Below, one piece after another: positions 26,403 to 35,400 of a DNA stretch of 64,000 bases (the first letter of the stretch is position 1; each line of letters opens with the position of its first letter). The position numbers were made by a program, and so were the translations under genes. The DNA is from Thalassotalea sp. PS06 (GTDB lineage: Bacteria > Pseudomonadota > Gammaproteobacteria > Enterobacterales > Alteromonadaceae): assembly GCF_007197775.1 (NCBI RefSeq), contig NZ_CP041638.1:2790001-2854000 (forward strand), read 5' to 3'. Below the pieces are notes generated by a model. It was not told the DNA's origin and ran no database searches. It saw only the letters and a list, made by a program, of their open reading frames with translations.

Positions 26403-27572
26403 ATGAGACAGTTGCTTTCTTCTCCGGTAAAAATGCCCCTCTCAGGTATTGAAAATCAGATTTACCAAAACGCGTTAAAATACATATCCGAAATCAGCCT
26501 GAATTTGATGGCAGTCAAAGTCGAAAATCGTCCGCAGGACTTTCTCGACTGGTGCATCGAGCTAAATCAACTTTGCGAGCACGGCGTTAATCGAAACTTA
26601 CTCGATGAGCATCAATTCAGGCCATTAAAGAAACTTCAGGAAATCCTGCAACAGGCCATTTCTTTCGGTCAGTTAAAAATGACACGGGTGACGCCATGGC
26701 CAATGTTTGCAGGTTTTATTGAGCAAAGTTCCGAGCTTCAAAGCTTAGAAGAACGTTTACGCCTGCTCGCCTATATCGAGCAGTTAAACAGCCAAAATCT
26801 TGCCGATATGAACGAAGCCGATCGTCTCGCTTATGCCGGCAAACACACCAGTGCTCACAGTCCTGAGCAATATGATTTTGATGTTGAGTGGTTTGCCAGC
26901 ACGAAAGCGGCAAAAACCTTCCATCGTTTATTGGCTGAGTATCCGAGCTTGTTTGATCAGGCACTGGCCCATATACCATTAGAAGGTGATATAACGATCG
27001 CCGACTACAATGGCTTTGTCAGTGCTTATCAAAGAATCTTTAACGAGCATGGTGAGGGCGATAAAGCGCCGCTTGCTCCAGCGACAAGATTGCTGGCAAT
27101 GCGCCGTCCAGATCAGTTCGTAGCGCTTACCAATAGCAAAATGGACTCCTATTCCCAGGCATTTGCTATCAGCAAGCTTAACAATCAGGGGTTTGATACC
27201 TACTGGCACGAATTGATTGCCAGTATTCGCGTCAGTCCTTGGTTTTCTCAGCCTTTAGCACAAGGAGAAAATGAAGAGCGACTGGTGAAATACCGTGCAC
27301 TTTTCCTCGATTTATTTTTGTTTGCCAAAGAAGATCAGGCGGAGCAATCCAATTATCTGCGGATGAAAAATAAGCCGAAAAAAGCAGCATCAATCCCAAG
27401 GGCGATGAAACGTAGTAAAGAGTCAGCGGCACAAATCGTCGATAAAGCCATCGAAGCCGAAGGTATGCCGGAATATCTGGTTAACAACCGCAGTTCTATC
27501 ATTAGTAGCGTTGAGCAAGGCAAAAGCGTGACGCAGGTGATTGGTTTGATGAAGACGATCTTTGGGGAATAG
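26403..27572 (+). CDS. Hypothetical cytoplasmic protein, about 389 aa
   Basis: 389 residues from ATG 26403; an in-frame TTG at 26385 would add six. No signal peptide or membrane helix. It is rich in helices, with PLAPATRLLAMRRPDQFVAL in the centre followed by NSKMDSYSQAFAISKLNNQG, a phrase reminiscent of proteins that contain restriction- or McrB-like N-terminal modules. The C-terminal 60 residues are Lys/Ala-rich and may bind nucleic acid. I cannot assign a family. The ATG lies 33 bp after the right end of the MITE-like element, so the insertion may have replaced its promoter. Its stop codon is inside a hairpin that opens the next repeat array. Confidence 0.7.
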   Translation: MRQLLSSPVKMPLSGIENQIYQNALKYISEISLNLMAVKVENRPQDFLDWCIELNQLCEHGVNRNLLDEHQFRPLKKLQEILQQAISFGQLKMTRVTPWPMFAGFIEQSSELQSLEERLRLLAYIEQLNSQNLADMNEADRLAYAGKHTSAHSPEQYDFDVEWFASTKAAKTFHRLLAEYPSLFDQALAHIPLEGDITIADYNGFVSAYQRIFNEHGEGDKAPLAPATRLLAMRRPDQFVALTNSKMDSYSQAFAISKLNNQGFDTYWHELIASIRVSPWFSQPLAQGENEERLVKYRALFLDLFLFAKEDQAEQSNYLRMKNKPKKAASIPRAMKRSKESAAQIVDKAIEAEGMPEYLVNNRSSIISSVEQGKSVTQVIGLMKTIFGE

Positions 27573-28289
27573 GCAGGATCTTCATTCCCCAAGGGTGACG
27601 ATGTTTGGAGATTAATTGAGAGAATTGTTTAAACATCAATTCTCTTGCCAAACCACCAAACGGTGACATTCGAAATAGGATATTTCGAAATGGTTATGTC
27701 CATGGATGGACGGTATGCCGAAAATGCACTAATACATGGATGTATGTAGTTAGAATAACGCAGGAGCAGTTATCGAGGAGCAATTTTCGGTGACAGTGAA
27801 AAATAATATATTTTTCACGCTGACAGACGAAGCAAAAAACGCTTCGTCAGCTGACAACAATAAGCCTCGTCATTTCCTGCTACGACAGGAAATCCCGACT
27901 TACTAAACAGCGAGATCCCGGCCTTCGCCGGGATGGCGTTGGAAAGTGGCGCTTCGCTGTCACCCAAAAACCGTAAGCGAAGCAGGTTTTATCCACCCCG
28001 TTAGCTGTCACCTAAAAACCGTAAGCGGCGCAGGTTTTATCCACCCCGTTAGCTGTCACCTAAAAACCGTAAGCGGCGCAGGTTTTATCCACCGCGTTAG
28101 CTGTCACCCAAAAACCGTAAGCGCAGCAGGTTTTATCCACCGACGCTAGTCTGTCACCCAAAAACCGTAAGCGCAGCAGGTTTTATCCACCGACGTCAGT
28201 CTGTCACCTAAAAACCGTAAGCACAGCAGGTTTTATCCACCGACGTCAGTCTGTCACCTTCTAACAGTAACGTTGCCGGCAACGTTACT
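27564..28289. repeat. GGTGACA/TGTCACC-linker hairpin array, convergent intergenic region
   Basis: The array fills the space between two convergent genes. Left part, with GGTGACA or GCTGACA linkers: GGGGAAT/ATTCCCC (27564-27590, overlapping the upstream stop), AGAGAATTG/CAATTCTCT (27619-27645), TTCGAAATA/TATTTCGAA (27669-27689), GTGAAAAATA/TATTTTTCAC (27796-27818), GACGAAGC/GCTTCGTC (27826-27848), ATTTCCTG/CAGGAAAT (27872-27893) and ATCCCGG/CCGGGAT (27915-27934). From 27957 the linker is inverted (CTGTCACC) and becomes a tandem repeat. The array closes with a perfect 24 bp palindrome, AGTAACGTTGCC and its complement (28266-28289), which includes the stop codon of the minus-strand gene. Frames across it are not genes. 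Confidence 0.9.
27957..28250. repeat. 48/50 bp tandem repeat, six units
   Basis: Units begin with CTGTCACC at 27957, 28005, 28053, 28101, 28151 and 28201, with a seventh partial start at 28251. The first three spacings are 48 bp and the last three 50 bp. Each unit contains AAAACC/GGTTTT arms around a GTAAGCG-type loop and ends in CACCCCGTTAG, CACCGCGTTAG or CACCGACGTCAGT. The repeat has no unique spacers, so it is not a CRISPR array. Confidence 0.9.
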
Positions 28290-29169
28290 TAACCTTTTGC
28301 TCACTCACTAATAAGCGCCACTTCACCCCAAGCCCTAAACCATAGGTCAGGGATTTTTGATAAAGCGGGCTATCTTCACTCGCACTGCCGCTCCACATAC
28401 CAAGGCGGGCGCCGGCGAAAAAGGTTAAATCATCGTCGTATTCGTACTTTATCGACATCGCGAATTTGCTCCCCAGATATCCAGAACTCGCATCATAAGC
28501 GGGCCGATCATCGGTAACGAACTCAGGAGCAACCTGATAAAAATAATCGTGAGTTTTCTCACTGGCAAATAATGTTGCAGCACTTAGATATAAGGTTAAA
28601 TCCGGATAGCCGAAATCTTCCGATTCCCAGGAGATTTCCGGCTCAAATACATAACCGCGGTGGTCAATATGGTCAACGCCACCAAAATCGGTAGAAAAAA
28701 CGCTTCGCAATTGCAGGTTTAACCACATTTCCGAGTCGTCAGAATCACCAGGATCATCCAGGCGAAAACTTACTTCCGGCCCTACTTCAAACAGGAAGTC
28801 GAGATCTGGCATTCCAGAACGTACCGCACTATCACTAGAGCTTGAATTGAACGCCCCTGCTAAAGATAAATCTACCTTAATTCGCTCTTTCTCAACCGCC
28901 ACTGCTCGCACGATGGCATCATCGCCAACACGCAGATATTCCCCACGATAAATAAAAAATGGCACAGGCAAAATTTTGTGTTGGGAATCGGCAGAAGCGG
29001 GATACAAAGCATTGCTGAAATAGGCACCAAACATCCCAGCTTCCCATACCGGATCGCCTGGTTTCGGTGGATTGCTTAACGGTCCGCCCTGCTTTTTGGC
29101 GACACTATAAAAAGGTGCTGTCGCGACAATAAAGGCAAATAAAAGAAGGATAACAATGGTATTTTTCAC
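28285..29169 (-). CDS. MipA/OmpV family outer-membrane protein
   Basis: 294 residues with a signal peptide (VILLLFAFIVATAPFYSVA), then PVWEAGMFGAYFSNALYPAS, IYRGEYLRVGDDAIVR and alternating beta strands ending in the C-terminal SLTYGLGLGVKWRLLV. These are features of the MipA/OmpV family of outer-membrane beta-barrels, which in some species scaffold murein-processing enzymes. The start is a GTG with AGGAA a few bases before it. The stop codon is embedded in the closing palindrome of the repeat array. The specific ligand or partner is unknown. Confidence 0.82.
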   Translation of the reverse strand: MKNTIVILLLFAFIVATAPFYSVAKKQGGPLSNPPKPGDPVWEAGMFGAYFSNALYPASADSQHKILPVPFFIYRGEYLRVGDDAIVRAVAVEKERIKVDLSLAGAFNSSSSDSAVRSGMPDLDFLFEVGPEVSFRLDDPGDSDDSEMWLNLQLRSVFSTDFGGVDHIDHRGYVFEPEISWESEDFGYPDLTLYLSAATLFASEKTHDYFYQVAPEFVTDDRPAYDASSGYLGSKFAMSIKYEYDDDLTFFAGARLGMWSGSASEDSPLYQKSLTYGLGLGVKWRLLVSEQKVK

Positions 29170-29601
29170 TACAGTTCCTGGTTGTTATTTTAAAGTTTGG
29201 GCATTTGCCAACGGCCATTAAAAGGTATTCATTTAGGGCATCATATCGCAAATCGGCAATATGTATCAGTAGTACAAAGTACCGTTTATCAACTTGCTTC
29301 TCAATTAGCATGAAAGCGAAGCTTTGATCTTGCTTGCCAATAAAAAGTAAAACCCACTGATTAACAAGCAAATAAAAACAATCATTGACCAATATTGCTA
29401 TTAATTAAACTCTCTACATCAATAATTAATAACGAAACCAAAACGAAACCTTCACAAAACCCAGTAGCGATTAAAGGCGCTGTCACTCATGATAATCCGC
29501 GATATTCATAATCTGCTAGCCTTCAACTGGTTGCGAAGACTGGTTGTGAATACGGTATCAGTAGCGGAATCATGATAGGATAAAGGACACCTTAAATTAA
29601 T
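29170..29601. other. Divergent upstream region without a recognised gene
   Basis: This 432 bp gap separates the starts of the MipA-like and YdeP-like genes. It is AT-rich in the middle (about 29370-29460) and should hold both promoters. I could not place confident promoter boxes, and short frames here do not look coding. Confidence 0.5.
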
Positions 29602-31926
29602 ATGTTCATTCCTGTCATGAGCGATACTGATAAACATCAAAAACCTAATAAAGCCGGTGGCCTGCCATCGCTGGCGTCGACCGTTAAACATGTTTTCAGA
29701 AGTGAACAGTTAAGGGCCAACTTATACAACCTTAAACGTGCCAATCAGGATAAAGGCTTTGATTGTCCGGGCTGTGCCTGGGGCGATAAAAAACAAGGCT
29801 TAATCCAGTTTTGTGAAAATGGTGCGAAAGCCATCGCCTGGGAATCCACCGCTAAGACCATCGACCGAGCTTTTTTCAGCGAACACAGCGTTAGCTACCT
29901 GCAAAAACAAAGTGATTTTTGGCTGGAGTATCAGGGGCGCCTGGCCGAACCTCTGGTTTATGATTCAAAAACGGATAAATACCAACCCATTAGCTGGGAT
30001 GATGCCACCTCATTGATTGCCGATTCATTAAATAACCTCGATAGCCCAAAACAACTGGAGCTATATACCTCGGGTCGAGCCAGTAACGAAGCCGCATACC
30101 TGTATCAACTATTTGGGCGGTTATTTGGCACTAACAACTTCCCGGATTGCTCCAACATGTGCCACGAAGCCAGTGGTATCGCTCTTAATAAAAGTATTGG
30201 TATCGGCAAAGGTACCGTTACCCTCGATGATTTTGAGCAGGCAGATGTCATTTTTGTTTTTGGCCAAAATCCCGGTTCCAATCACCCGAGAATGATGAAT
30301 GCCCTGCGCAGCGCTGCGCGAAAGGGATGCAAAATCGTCAGCTTTAATAATCTCAAAGAAGTGGCTTTAGAACGTTTTGCCAGCCCGCAGGACCCAATAG
30401 AGCTATTAACACCAAAAGCGACGCAAATCTCCCACGCCTATTTCACCCCCAAACTCGGTGGTGATATGGCTGCCATCCGTGGCATGGTGAAATACATTTT
30501 AGAGCAAGAACAAGCAAATCAGGAACAGCATAAGCCGAGTATTGTTGACCAAGACTTTATTGCACAACACACCAATAATATTGATGATTATATCGCACAA
30601 GTTAACGAAACCAGCTGGGAAAAAATCTATCAGCAATCTGGCTTAGAGCAGGCGGACATCGAACAAGCGGCGAATATTTTGCTTAGCGGCAAACGGGTAA
30701 TCTGTACCTGGGCCATGGGATTAACTCAGCATAAGCATTCGGTAGCGACCATTCGCGAACTGGCGAATCTGCAATTGCTAACCGGAAATATTGGCAAACC
30801 CGGTGCTGGCCTGTGTCCGGTTAGGGGGCATTCGAACGTACAAGGAAATCGTACGGTCGGTATTAATGAAAAACCGACCGCCGCCTTTATCGATGGCTTA
30901 AACCAACACTTTAAAACCGATTTCAACAAAACGCCCGGTAACAATACCGTAAAAGCATTAAAAGCACTTAACCGTGGTGAAAGTAAGATTTTAATATGCC
31001 TGGGCGGCAATATTGCTGCAGCGGCTCCAGATACCGCTTTTACCTTGCAAGCGCTGGAAAAAGCCGAACTTAGCGTACAAATCAGTACCAAACTGAATCG
31101 CTCACACGTGCACCCGGGAAAACAGGCGTTGATTTTACCCTGTCTTGGCAGAACCGAAATCGATCAGCAATTAACTGGCGAACAGGCGATTACCGTGGAA
31201 GACACGTTTTCCATGGTTCACGCCTCGCTGGGGAAAATTCCTCCCGCATCTTCAATGTTAAAATCGGAAACAGCCATTGTTTGCGCCATTGCTGAGAAAA
31301 CGTTGGGTAATGCCACTGTCGATTGGTCAGCATTGGTAAAAAATTATGACCTTATCCGAAATTTAATTGAGCAAACCATACCCGGCTTTAAAGATTTCAA
31401 CGCGAAAATAGAGCAACCCGGCGGGTTTTACCTCGGCAACAGTGCTCGGGAACGTAACTGGAACACGGTTTCAGGTAAGGCGGAATTCAGTGCAGAAGCC
31501 TTACCACAGCATCTAATTCAGGAACAGATGACGTTGCAGAGCGAAACCAAGCAACAACTGTTTACCTTACAAAGCCTTCGTTCTCACGATCAGTACAACA
31601 CCACGATTTACGGCTATGACGATCGCTACCGTGGCATTAGTAACAATCGCAAGGTCTTGTTTATTAATGAAAGAGACGCAAAGCATTTAACGCTTAAAGA
31701 CCAACAATTGGTTGATATCACTTCTGTCTGGGAGAACAACCAGACTCGCACTGTCGAAGGCTTTACCCTGTGCTTTTACGATATTCCTAAAGGAAATCTG
31801 GCAGCATATTACCCTGAGACCAATCCGCTCGTAGCCATCGACAGTTATGGTGATGAATCTTTTACCCCGACCTCTAAATCCGTGCCGGTATTTTTGACTC
31901 CAACCAAAAACAACAGGATTTTATAA
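29602..31926 (+). CDS. FdhF/YdeP family molybdopterin oxidoreductase
   Basis: 774-residue molybdopterin enzyme related to the catalytic subunit of formate dehydrogenases. The N-terminus has KGFDCPGCAWGD, followed by YQPISWDDATSLIADSL and ASNEAAYLYQLFGRLFGTNNFPD in short succession. VIFVFGQNPGSNHPRMM and GNIGKPGAGLCPVRGHSNVQG are cofactor-binding segments of the YdeP branch. The C-terminal domain ends near SLRSHDQYNTTIYGYDDRYR. The Cys motif is short and lacks the spacing of a full 4Fe-4S site at the N-terminus, which is usual in YdeP-like proteins. The physiological substrate is unknown. Its stop overlaps the convergent SnoaL-like gene by 6 bp. Confidence 0.88.
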   Translation: MFIPVMSDTDKHQKPNKAGGLPSLASTVKHVFRSEQLRANLYNLKRANQDKGFDCPGCAWGDKKQGLIQFCENGAKAIAWESTAKTIDRAFFSEHSVSYLQKQSDFWLEYQGRLAEPLVYDSKTDKYQPISWDDATSLIADSLNNLDSPKQLELYTSGRASNEAAYLYQLFGRLFGTNNFPDCSNMCHEASGIALNKSIGIGKGTVTLDDFEQADVIFVFGQNPGSNHPRMMNALRSAARKGCKIVSFNNLKEVALERFASPQDPIELLTPKATQISHAYFTPKLGGDMAAIRGMVKYILEQEQANQEQHKPSIVDQDFIAQHTNNIDDYIAQVNETSWEKIYQQSGLEQADIEQAANILLSGKRVICTWAMGLTQHKHSVATIRELANLQLLTGNIGKPGAGLCPVRGHSNVQGNRTVGINEKPTAAFIDGLNQHFKTDFNKTPGNNTVKALKALNRGESKILICLGGNIAAAAPDTAFTLQALEKAELSVQISTKLNRSHVHPGKQALILPCLGRTEIDQQLTGEQAITVEDTFSMVHASLGKIPPASSMLKSETAIVCAIAEKTLGNATVDWSALVKNYDLIRNLIEQTIPGFKDFNAKIEQPGGFYLGNSARERNWNTVSGKAEFSAEALPQHLIQEQMTLQSETKQQLFTLQSLRSHDQYNTTIYGYDDRYRGISNNRKVLFINERDAKHLTLKDQQLVDITSVWENNQTRTVEGFTLCFYDIPKGNLAAYYPETNPLVAIDSYGDESFTPTSKSVPVFLTPTKNNRIL

Positions 31927-32385
31927 TCCCGATTTATGGGCCTCGATAATGGCCTGACGATCACCCTGCTCTGAATCAAAATGCAGGGTAAGTTCATATA
32001 TTTGCCAATGCGGGTTTGCAGAATTGCGATGTAATTTAAAATGATAACGACCACAAAGTTGCCAGAAATGCGATCCCAGAAAATGTGAAGCGATTATGTC
32101 AGCTTCTGCACTCGCCCTATCCTCGTTAATGGTTACCCGCACTTTGCTCAAATGATGCCAAGTCAGTTCAAAGCCAGGCAGGAACTCAGCCCATTGGTCA
32201 ATTAACTGCTGACGCGACAGGTTTTGTACTTCGCCACCAAAGGTGGAGGTGTAATCCAACCTCACTTGCTCACTAAAAATCTCTCCTAAAAGAGAAAATT
32301 CGCGATTATCTGCATAGTTAGCAAAACTAAACAGGCGTTGTTTGATAGCAATATCATCTACATTTGGAGTCAGAATCGTTTGCAT
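31921..32385 (-). CDS. SnoaL/NTF2-like polyketide-cyclase-fold protein
   Basis: 154 residues from ATG 32385, which has AAGG about eight bases upstream; the frame opens earlier at 32430. Features of the SnoaL-like NTF2 fold are visible: AIKQRLFSFANYADNREFSL at the start, EQVRLDYTSTFGGEVQ, HHLSKVRVTINEDRASAEAD, and HFWQLCGRYHFKLHR with a His/Tyr-lined pocket. The fold serves many small-molecule isomerases and hydrolases, so no reaction is assigned. It overlaps the end of the YdeP-like gene and is divergent from the MBL-fold gene. Confidence 0.75.
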   Translation of the reverse strand: MQTILTPNVDDIAIKQRLFSFANYADNREFSLLGEIFSEQVRLDYTSTFGGEVQNLSRQQLIDQWAEFLPGFELTWHHLSKVRVTINEDRASAEADIIASHFLGSHFWQLCGRYHFKLHRNSANPHWQIYELTLHFDSEQGDRQAIIEAHKSGL

Positions 32386-32554
32386 GCCAAACCTTGAGAA
32401 ACATAACCAGATGTCTAAAAGACTAGCCAAACTTAGATAAATTCCCAGCGCAACCCTTTGAGAATATTCTCGCTTAGAAAAAGATCTATAAAAAACCTGC
32501 TAAATAAGGCAAAATTCGGGAAACGTGGTTATAACTTCCCATTTCTTAATTTTA

Positions 32555-33301
32555 ATGAAGATCCATCAGATTAACGGTTACATCCAGAATATTTTTCTTA
32601 TCGAATACGACCACGGATTATTTTTACTCGACGGTTGTGCAAAAGCCGATGTCGAAACCGTTGCAGAATTCGTTACCAAGAAACTCAAGCGCCCGATAAC
32701 CGATCTTAAATTGGTGGTTGTCACCCACATGCACCCGGATCATGCCGGTGGTGCTCACAAATTTCGACGACTGTTTAATTGTAAAATTGTAAGCGCCAAC
32801 GTGCCGGGCCATTGGTATCAGGGCTGGGATGGTATATTGATGCACTGGACCGATCTTGCGTTGACCCAATGGGTGGCTAAACGTCGCCAACAACCGAGAA
32901 AATCGGTGTACTATCCGCGAAAGTTAAAGGCGGACATATTGTTAGATGATGGTGATAGGATCCCAGGTTTTGAAGCTTGGCAGGTATTAAATACTCAGGG
33001 GCATACCGACAGGGACTTATCTCTTTATAATGAGAGTGTCGGCAAAATCTACATCGCCGACTTGTTAGTTCGGGTCAAAGGTAAATTAGTCCCACCCTTC
33101 CCGGTATTTTATCCGCGTCGTTACCGCGAATCTATAGAACGCCTAAGAGCAATGAAGGACGTCGACGTTCTTATGGCACACGGCCCGCAAACCCGTATTT
33201 GTGAAGATGAATTTACTACGATTCTCAAAATAGCGCCAAAGGTTCCGATGACCCACTGGCGCTCTACCAAGGCAAAATTTAAAAAGGCGTTTTTTAGCTA
33301 A
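32555..33301 (+). CDS. MBL-fold metallo-hydrolase
   Basis: 248 residues from ATG 32555, whose MKIHQINGYIQNIFLIEYDH is a normal start for this branch; a GTG at 32525 would add ten residues. The metal-binding signature THMHPDHAGG (HxHxDH) is present, with further ligands at NTQGHTDRD, IADLLV and MAHGPQT. The enzyme should bind two zinc ions and hydrolyse an ester or thioester, but the substrate is not clear. A basic tail (STKAKFKKAFF) closes it. It lies between the SnoaL-like and DUF2750 genes and shows no operon partner on its own strand. Confidence 0.82.
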   Translation: MKIHQINGYIQNIFLIEYDHGLFLLDGCAKADVETVAEFVTKKLKRPITDLKLVVVTHMHPDHAGGAHKFRRLFNCKIVSANVPGHWYQGWDGILMHWTDLALTQWVAKRRQQPRKSVYYPRKLKADILLDDGDRIPGFEAWQVLNTQGHTDRDLSLYNESVGKIYIADLLVRVKGKLVPPFPVFYPRRYRESIERLRAMKDVDVLMAHGPQTRICEDEFTTILKIAPKVPMTHWRSTKAKFKKAFFS

Positions 33302-33329
33302 AGAATTCGCTGTTAACTAGCCTTCGCCG

Positions 33330-33698
33330 TCAAATAAAGCTCGCCGCAAATTCTGTAGGCGATTCAACAAAGGCCTCTCCTTGTAGGTTTGGTTGGCAGG
33401 CAAGATAAAACCCATCATTTGCCATGCCAGGAAGCCATTTTTCGGTAAATACTGACAATTGAATTTCCAGAGGCTGAAACTCCTGATGTTCCTGAGCCCC
33501 CCAATATGCTGCAAGCTGCTCGTGGGAAAATAACAATAGGCATTGTTCTTCGCCGGTATCAATTAATAAACAGCCGCTATCATTGGCTAATGTCCAAACA
33601 CTTTGCTGTTGCTTGATGTTTTTCAGCAGATGGTCAAAACGCACCTGATCACTCATGCTATCAATTGCGGCTATTTGTTTTTCAGTTAACTCAGACAT
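33330..33698 (-). CDS. DUF2750 family protein
   Basis: 122 residues, cytoplasmic. The pattern SMSDQVRFDHLLKNIKQQQS, VWTLANDSGCLLI and FTEKWLPGMANDGFYLACQP matches DUF2750, a short bacterial family of unknown function. It appears complete: the ATG at 33698 opens on SELTEKQIAAID. It converges on the MBL-fold gene with a gap of 28 bp. Confidence 0.78.
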   Translation of the reverse strand: MSELTEKQIAAIDSMSDQVRFDHLLKNIKQQQSVWTLANDSGCLLIDTGEEQCLLLFSHEQLAAYWGAQEHQEFQPLEIQLSVFTEKWLPGMANDGFYLACQPNLQGEAFVESPTEFAASFI

Positions 33699-33985
33699 CT
33701 GTTAACGACTCCTGTTATCTATGTTGCTGAGGATCATAGCAAATAACTAACAACTGCGACCAGTTCAAACCCAATCTCTTTGGATAATTAGCCGATGTCG
33801 AAATTACCCTGTCAGCATTATTAACACCGACGTCGACCAAGAGGGCATAAAAACCTCTAAACATTTGTTTTTAATATCTTTTTTACATCAGGCACAATTT
33901 ATGCTTTGAAACTAATGCTTAGAGTACAAAGCAAGGAATTCGGGTAACCGAAAACGTTAAATAACAAAAACTGAAAGGAAAGAAA

Positions 33986-34681
33986 ATGAAAAATTTTTCT
34001 TTAAAATCTGCGATTTATTTGGTCGCAACCCTATTTACTTTCACCCTTCTATTCGCAACTCCAGCTAAAGCGTCACCTATCAAGACTGTAGAGTTGTTTG
34101 TCGCAGGCGAAAATGACTGCTCCGGCTACTTCAATACCGGAAGAGGTTTTTCTAGCTGTCAGATTTTTGCATCTGATCAACCTCAAATGTTTATCTCGCC
34201 GGTAATCGCGAAGTTCAAAGGTGATCTATCAGGATTTGAGGATGTTAACAAATTCTACACCAGCGTGGTTAGCGCCAGTGATTGGGAGTTTTCTGATGGG
34301 GTGAGTGATAATGTTACAGGCACCTGGAGTTACAATCCTACTGATCCACAAGCGCCTGCTGTTCGCTTCTGGTCCGCAAAAGCCGGTGGTAAAGGTAACA
34401 GCGGTGGTGGTTTTATTCTGTTCTGGAATGTCACCATGGACGATTACAACAGTTATTGTGCCAACGATGCCGATACTTATGATTGTATGAGTCGTGCCTT
34501 AGTAACATCTACAGGTTCATGGACAACACCAGCTGACAAAGAGCTATCTCACATCACCTTTTACAATGGCAGACGCCCTGATGGTGAAGAACCGCCTCAA
34601 GAAGTACCTGAGAGCACCTCATTGGTGTTGATGGGTCTGGGTTTAGTTAGCTTACTGCTTGGTAGAAGAAAAAAAGCATAA
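33986..34681 (+). CDS. PEP-CTERM sorting domain protein
   Basis: 231-residue secreted protein with a signal peptide (LVATLFTFTLLFATPAKA) and a C-terminal PEP-CTERM tail: VPESTSLVLMGLGLVSLLLG followed by RRKKA. Such tails direct proteins to the EpsH/exosortase pathway, where the tail is cut off after export. The mature part is a beta-rich ~180-residue domain with paired cysteines (DCSGYFNTGRGFSSCQIFAS). It is not closely similar to the other three PEP-CTERM proteins of this window. A terminator follows at 34710. The function is unknown; an exopolysaccharide-associated role is likely for the class. Confidence 0.85.
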   Translation: MKNFSLKSAIYLVATLFTFTLLFATPAKASPIKTVELFVAGENDCSGYFNTGRGFSSCQIFASDQPQMFISPVIAKFKGDLSGFEDVNKFYTSVVSASDWEFSDGVSDNVTGTWSYNPTDPQAPAVRFWSAKAGGKGNSGGGFILFWNVTMDDYNSYCANDADTYDCMSRALVTSTGSWTTPADKELSHITFYNGRRPDGEEPPQEVPESTSLVLMGLGLVSLLLGRRKKA

Positions 34682-34709
34682 CGATTAATGCTCACTATGC
34701 TAAATACGC

Positions 34710-34744
34710 AAAAAAGCCAGTAACGTATCGCTACTGGCTTTTTT
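34710..34744. terminator. Bidirectional intrinsic terminator
   Basis: AAAAAAGCCAGTA and TACTGGCTTTTTT form a strong hairpin with a 9-base loop and a T-run on both strands. It separates the PEP-CTERM gene from the convergent yitT-like gene. Confidence 0.85.
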
Positions 34745-34758
34745 ATTGTCAGGAATGA

Positions 34759-35400
34759 TTAAGTTATCTGGTAGCGCCCTGGCTTGTGATTCAATGTCAG
34801 CATCAGATTAACCGCAACCGCACCGACAACCGATAGTAAAATCAGGTCAATGGGCATAATAAAAAACGCGGTCACTAAAATAGAAAAATCCACACCCATT
34901 TGGAATTTACCCGCACGGATCCCGTAACGTTCCTGCAAAAATACCGCCATGATACCGATACCACCAACGCTTGAACGATGGCGGAAAAACGCGAGTACGC
35001 CCATTGCAATTAAAAACCCACCCATAATCGACGCAAACAATGGATCGATAGATGTAAGTTCAACAAACAAATGTAAGTAATCTGAAAGAAAAGATACCAA
35101 GGCGACGGAGAAGAAGCTATTAATGGTAAATCTCGGTCCCATTTTCATCCACGCAAGGGCATAAAACGGCAAGTTAATTACGAAAAAGGACATACCAAAG
35201 CTAAGTGGTGACACTTTCGAAAGAATTAACGCCATACCAGCTGCACCGCCGGTAATAATGCCGACTTTTTCAAACAAAAGTACGCCCATCGCAATTAACA
35301 AGCCACCACAGGCATAGGCAAGAAAGTCTTCGATAAGAGAGTGATTTTTTTTCGGTGCAGGAGAATTATCAATCTCACCATCACGGGTTAATGCGGTCAT
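34759..35400 (-). CDS. YitT family membrane protein
   Basis: 213 residues with five to six membrane helices. GGLLIAMGVLLFEKVGIITG at the N-terminus and GGFLIAMGVLAFFRHRSSVGG in the centre are the duplicated Gly-rich motifs of the YitT/YczE-like family. The C-terminal soluble DUF2179 domain of many YitT proteins is absent, giving the short form common in Proteobacteria. The function is unknown; transport is often supposed. Convergent with the PEP-CTERM gene; the region upstream of its start is an AT-rich gap and the next hairpin array. Confidence 0.82.
   Translation of the reverse strand: MTALTRDGEIDNSPAPKKNHSLIEDFLAYACGGLLIAMGVLLFEKVGIITGGAAGMALILSKVSPLSFGMSFFVINLPFYALAWMKMGPRFTINSFFSVALVSFLSDYLHLFVELTSIDPLFASIMGGFLIAMGVLAFFRHRSSVGGIGIMAVFLQERYGIRAGKFQMGVDFSILVTAFFIMPIDLILLSVVGAVAVNLMLTLNHKPGRYQIT

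Noticed and set aside
26099..26404. Minus-strand frame of about 100 codons across the miniature element
   Set aside because: It coincides with the element including its terminal inverted repeats and has no protein-like motif.
27946..28149. Open reading frames across the tandem repeats (also 48813-49407 and 20191-20589) encoding repetitive peptides
   Set aside because: The frames arise because the repeat length happens to preserve phase locally; they lack ribosome sites, change frame where the period changes from 48 to 50, and appear on both strands.
30726..31091. 121-codon minus-strand frame inside the molybdoenzyme gene
   Set aside because: Shadow of the plus-strand coding sequence; no motif or ribosome site.
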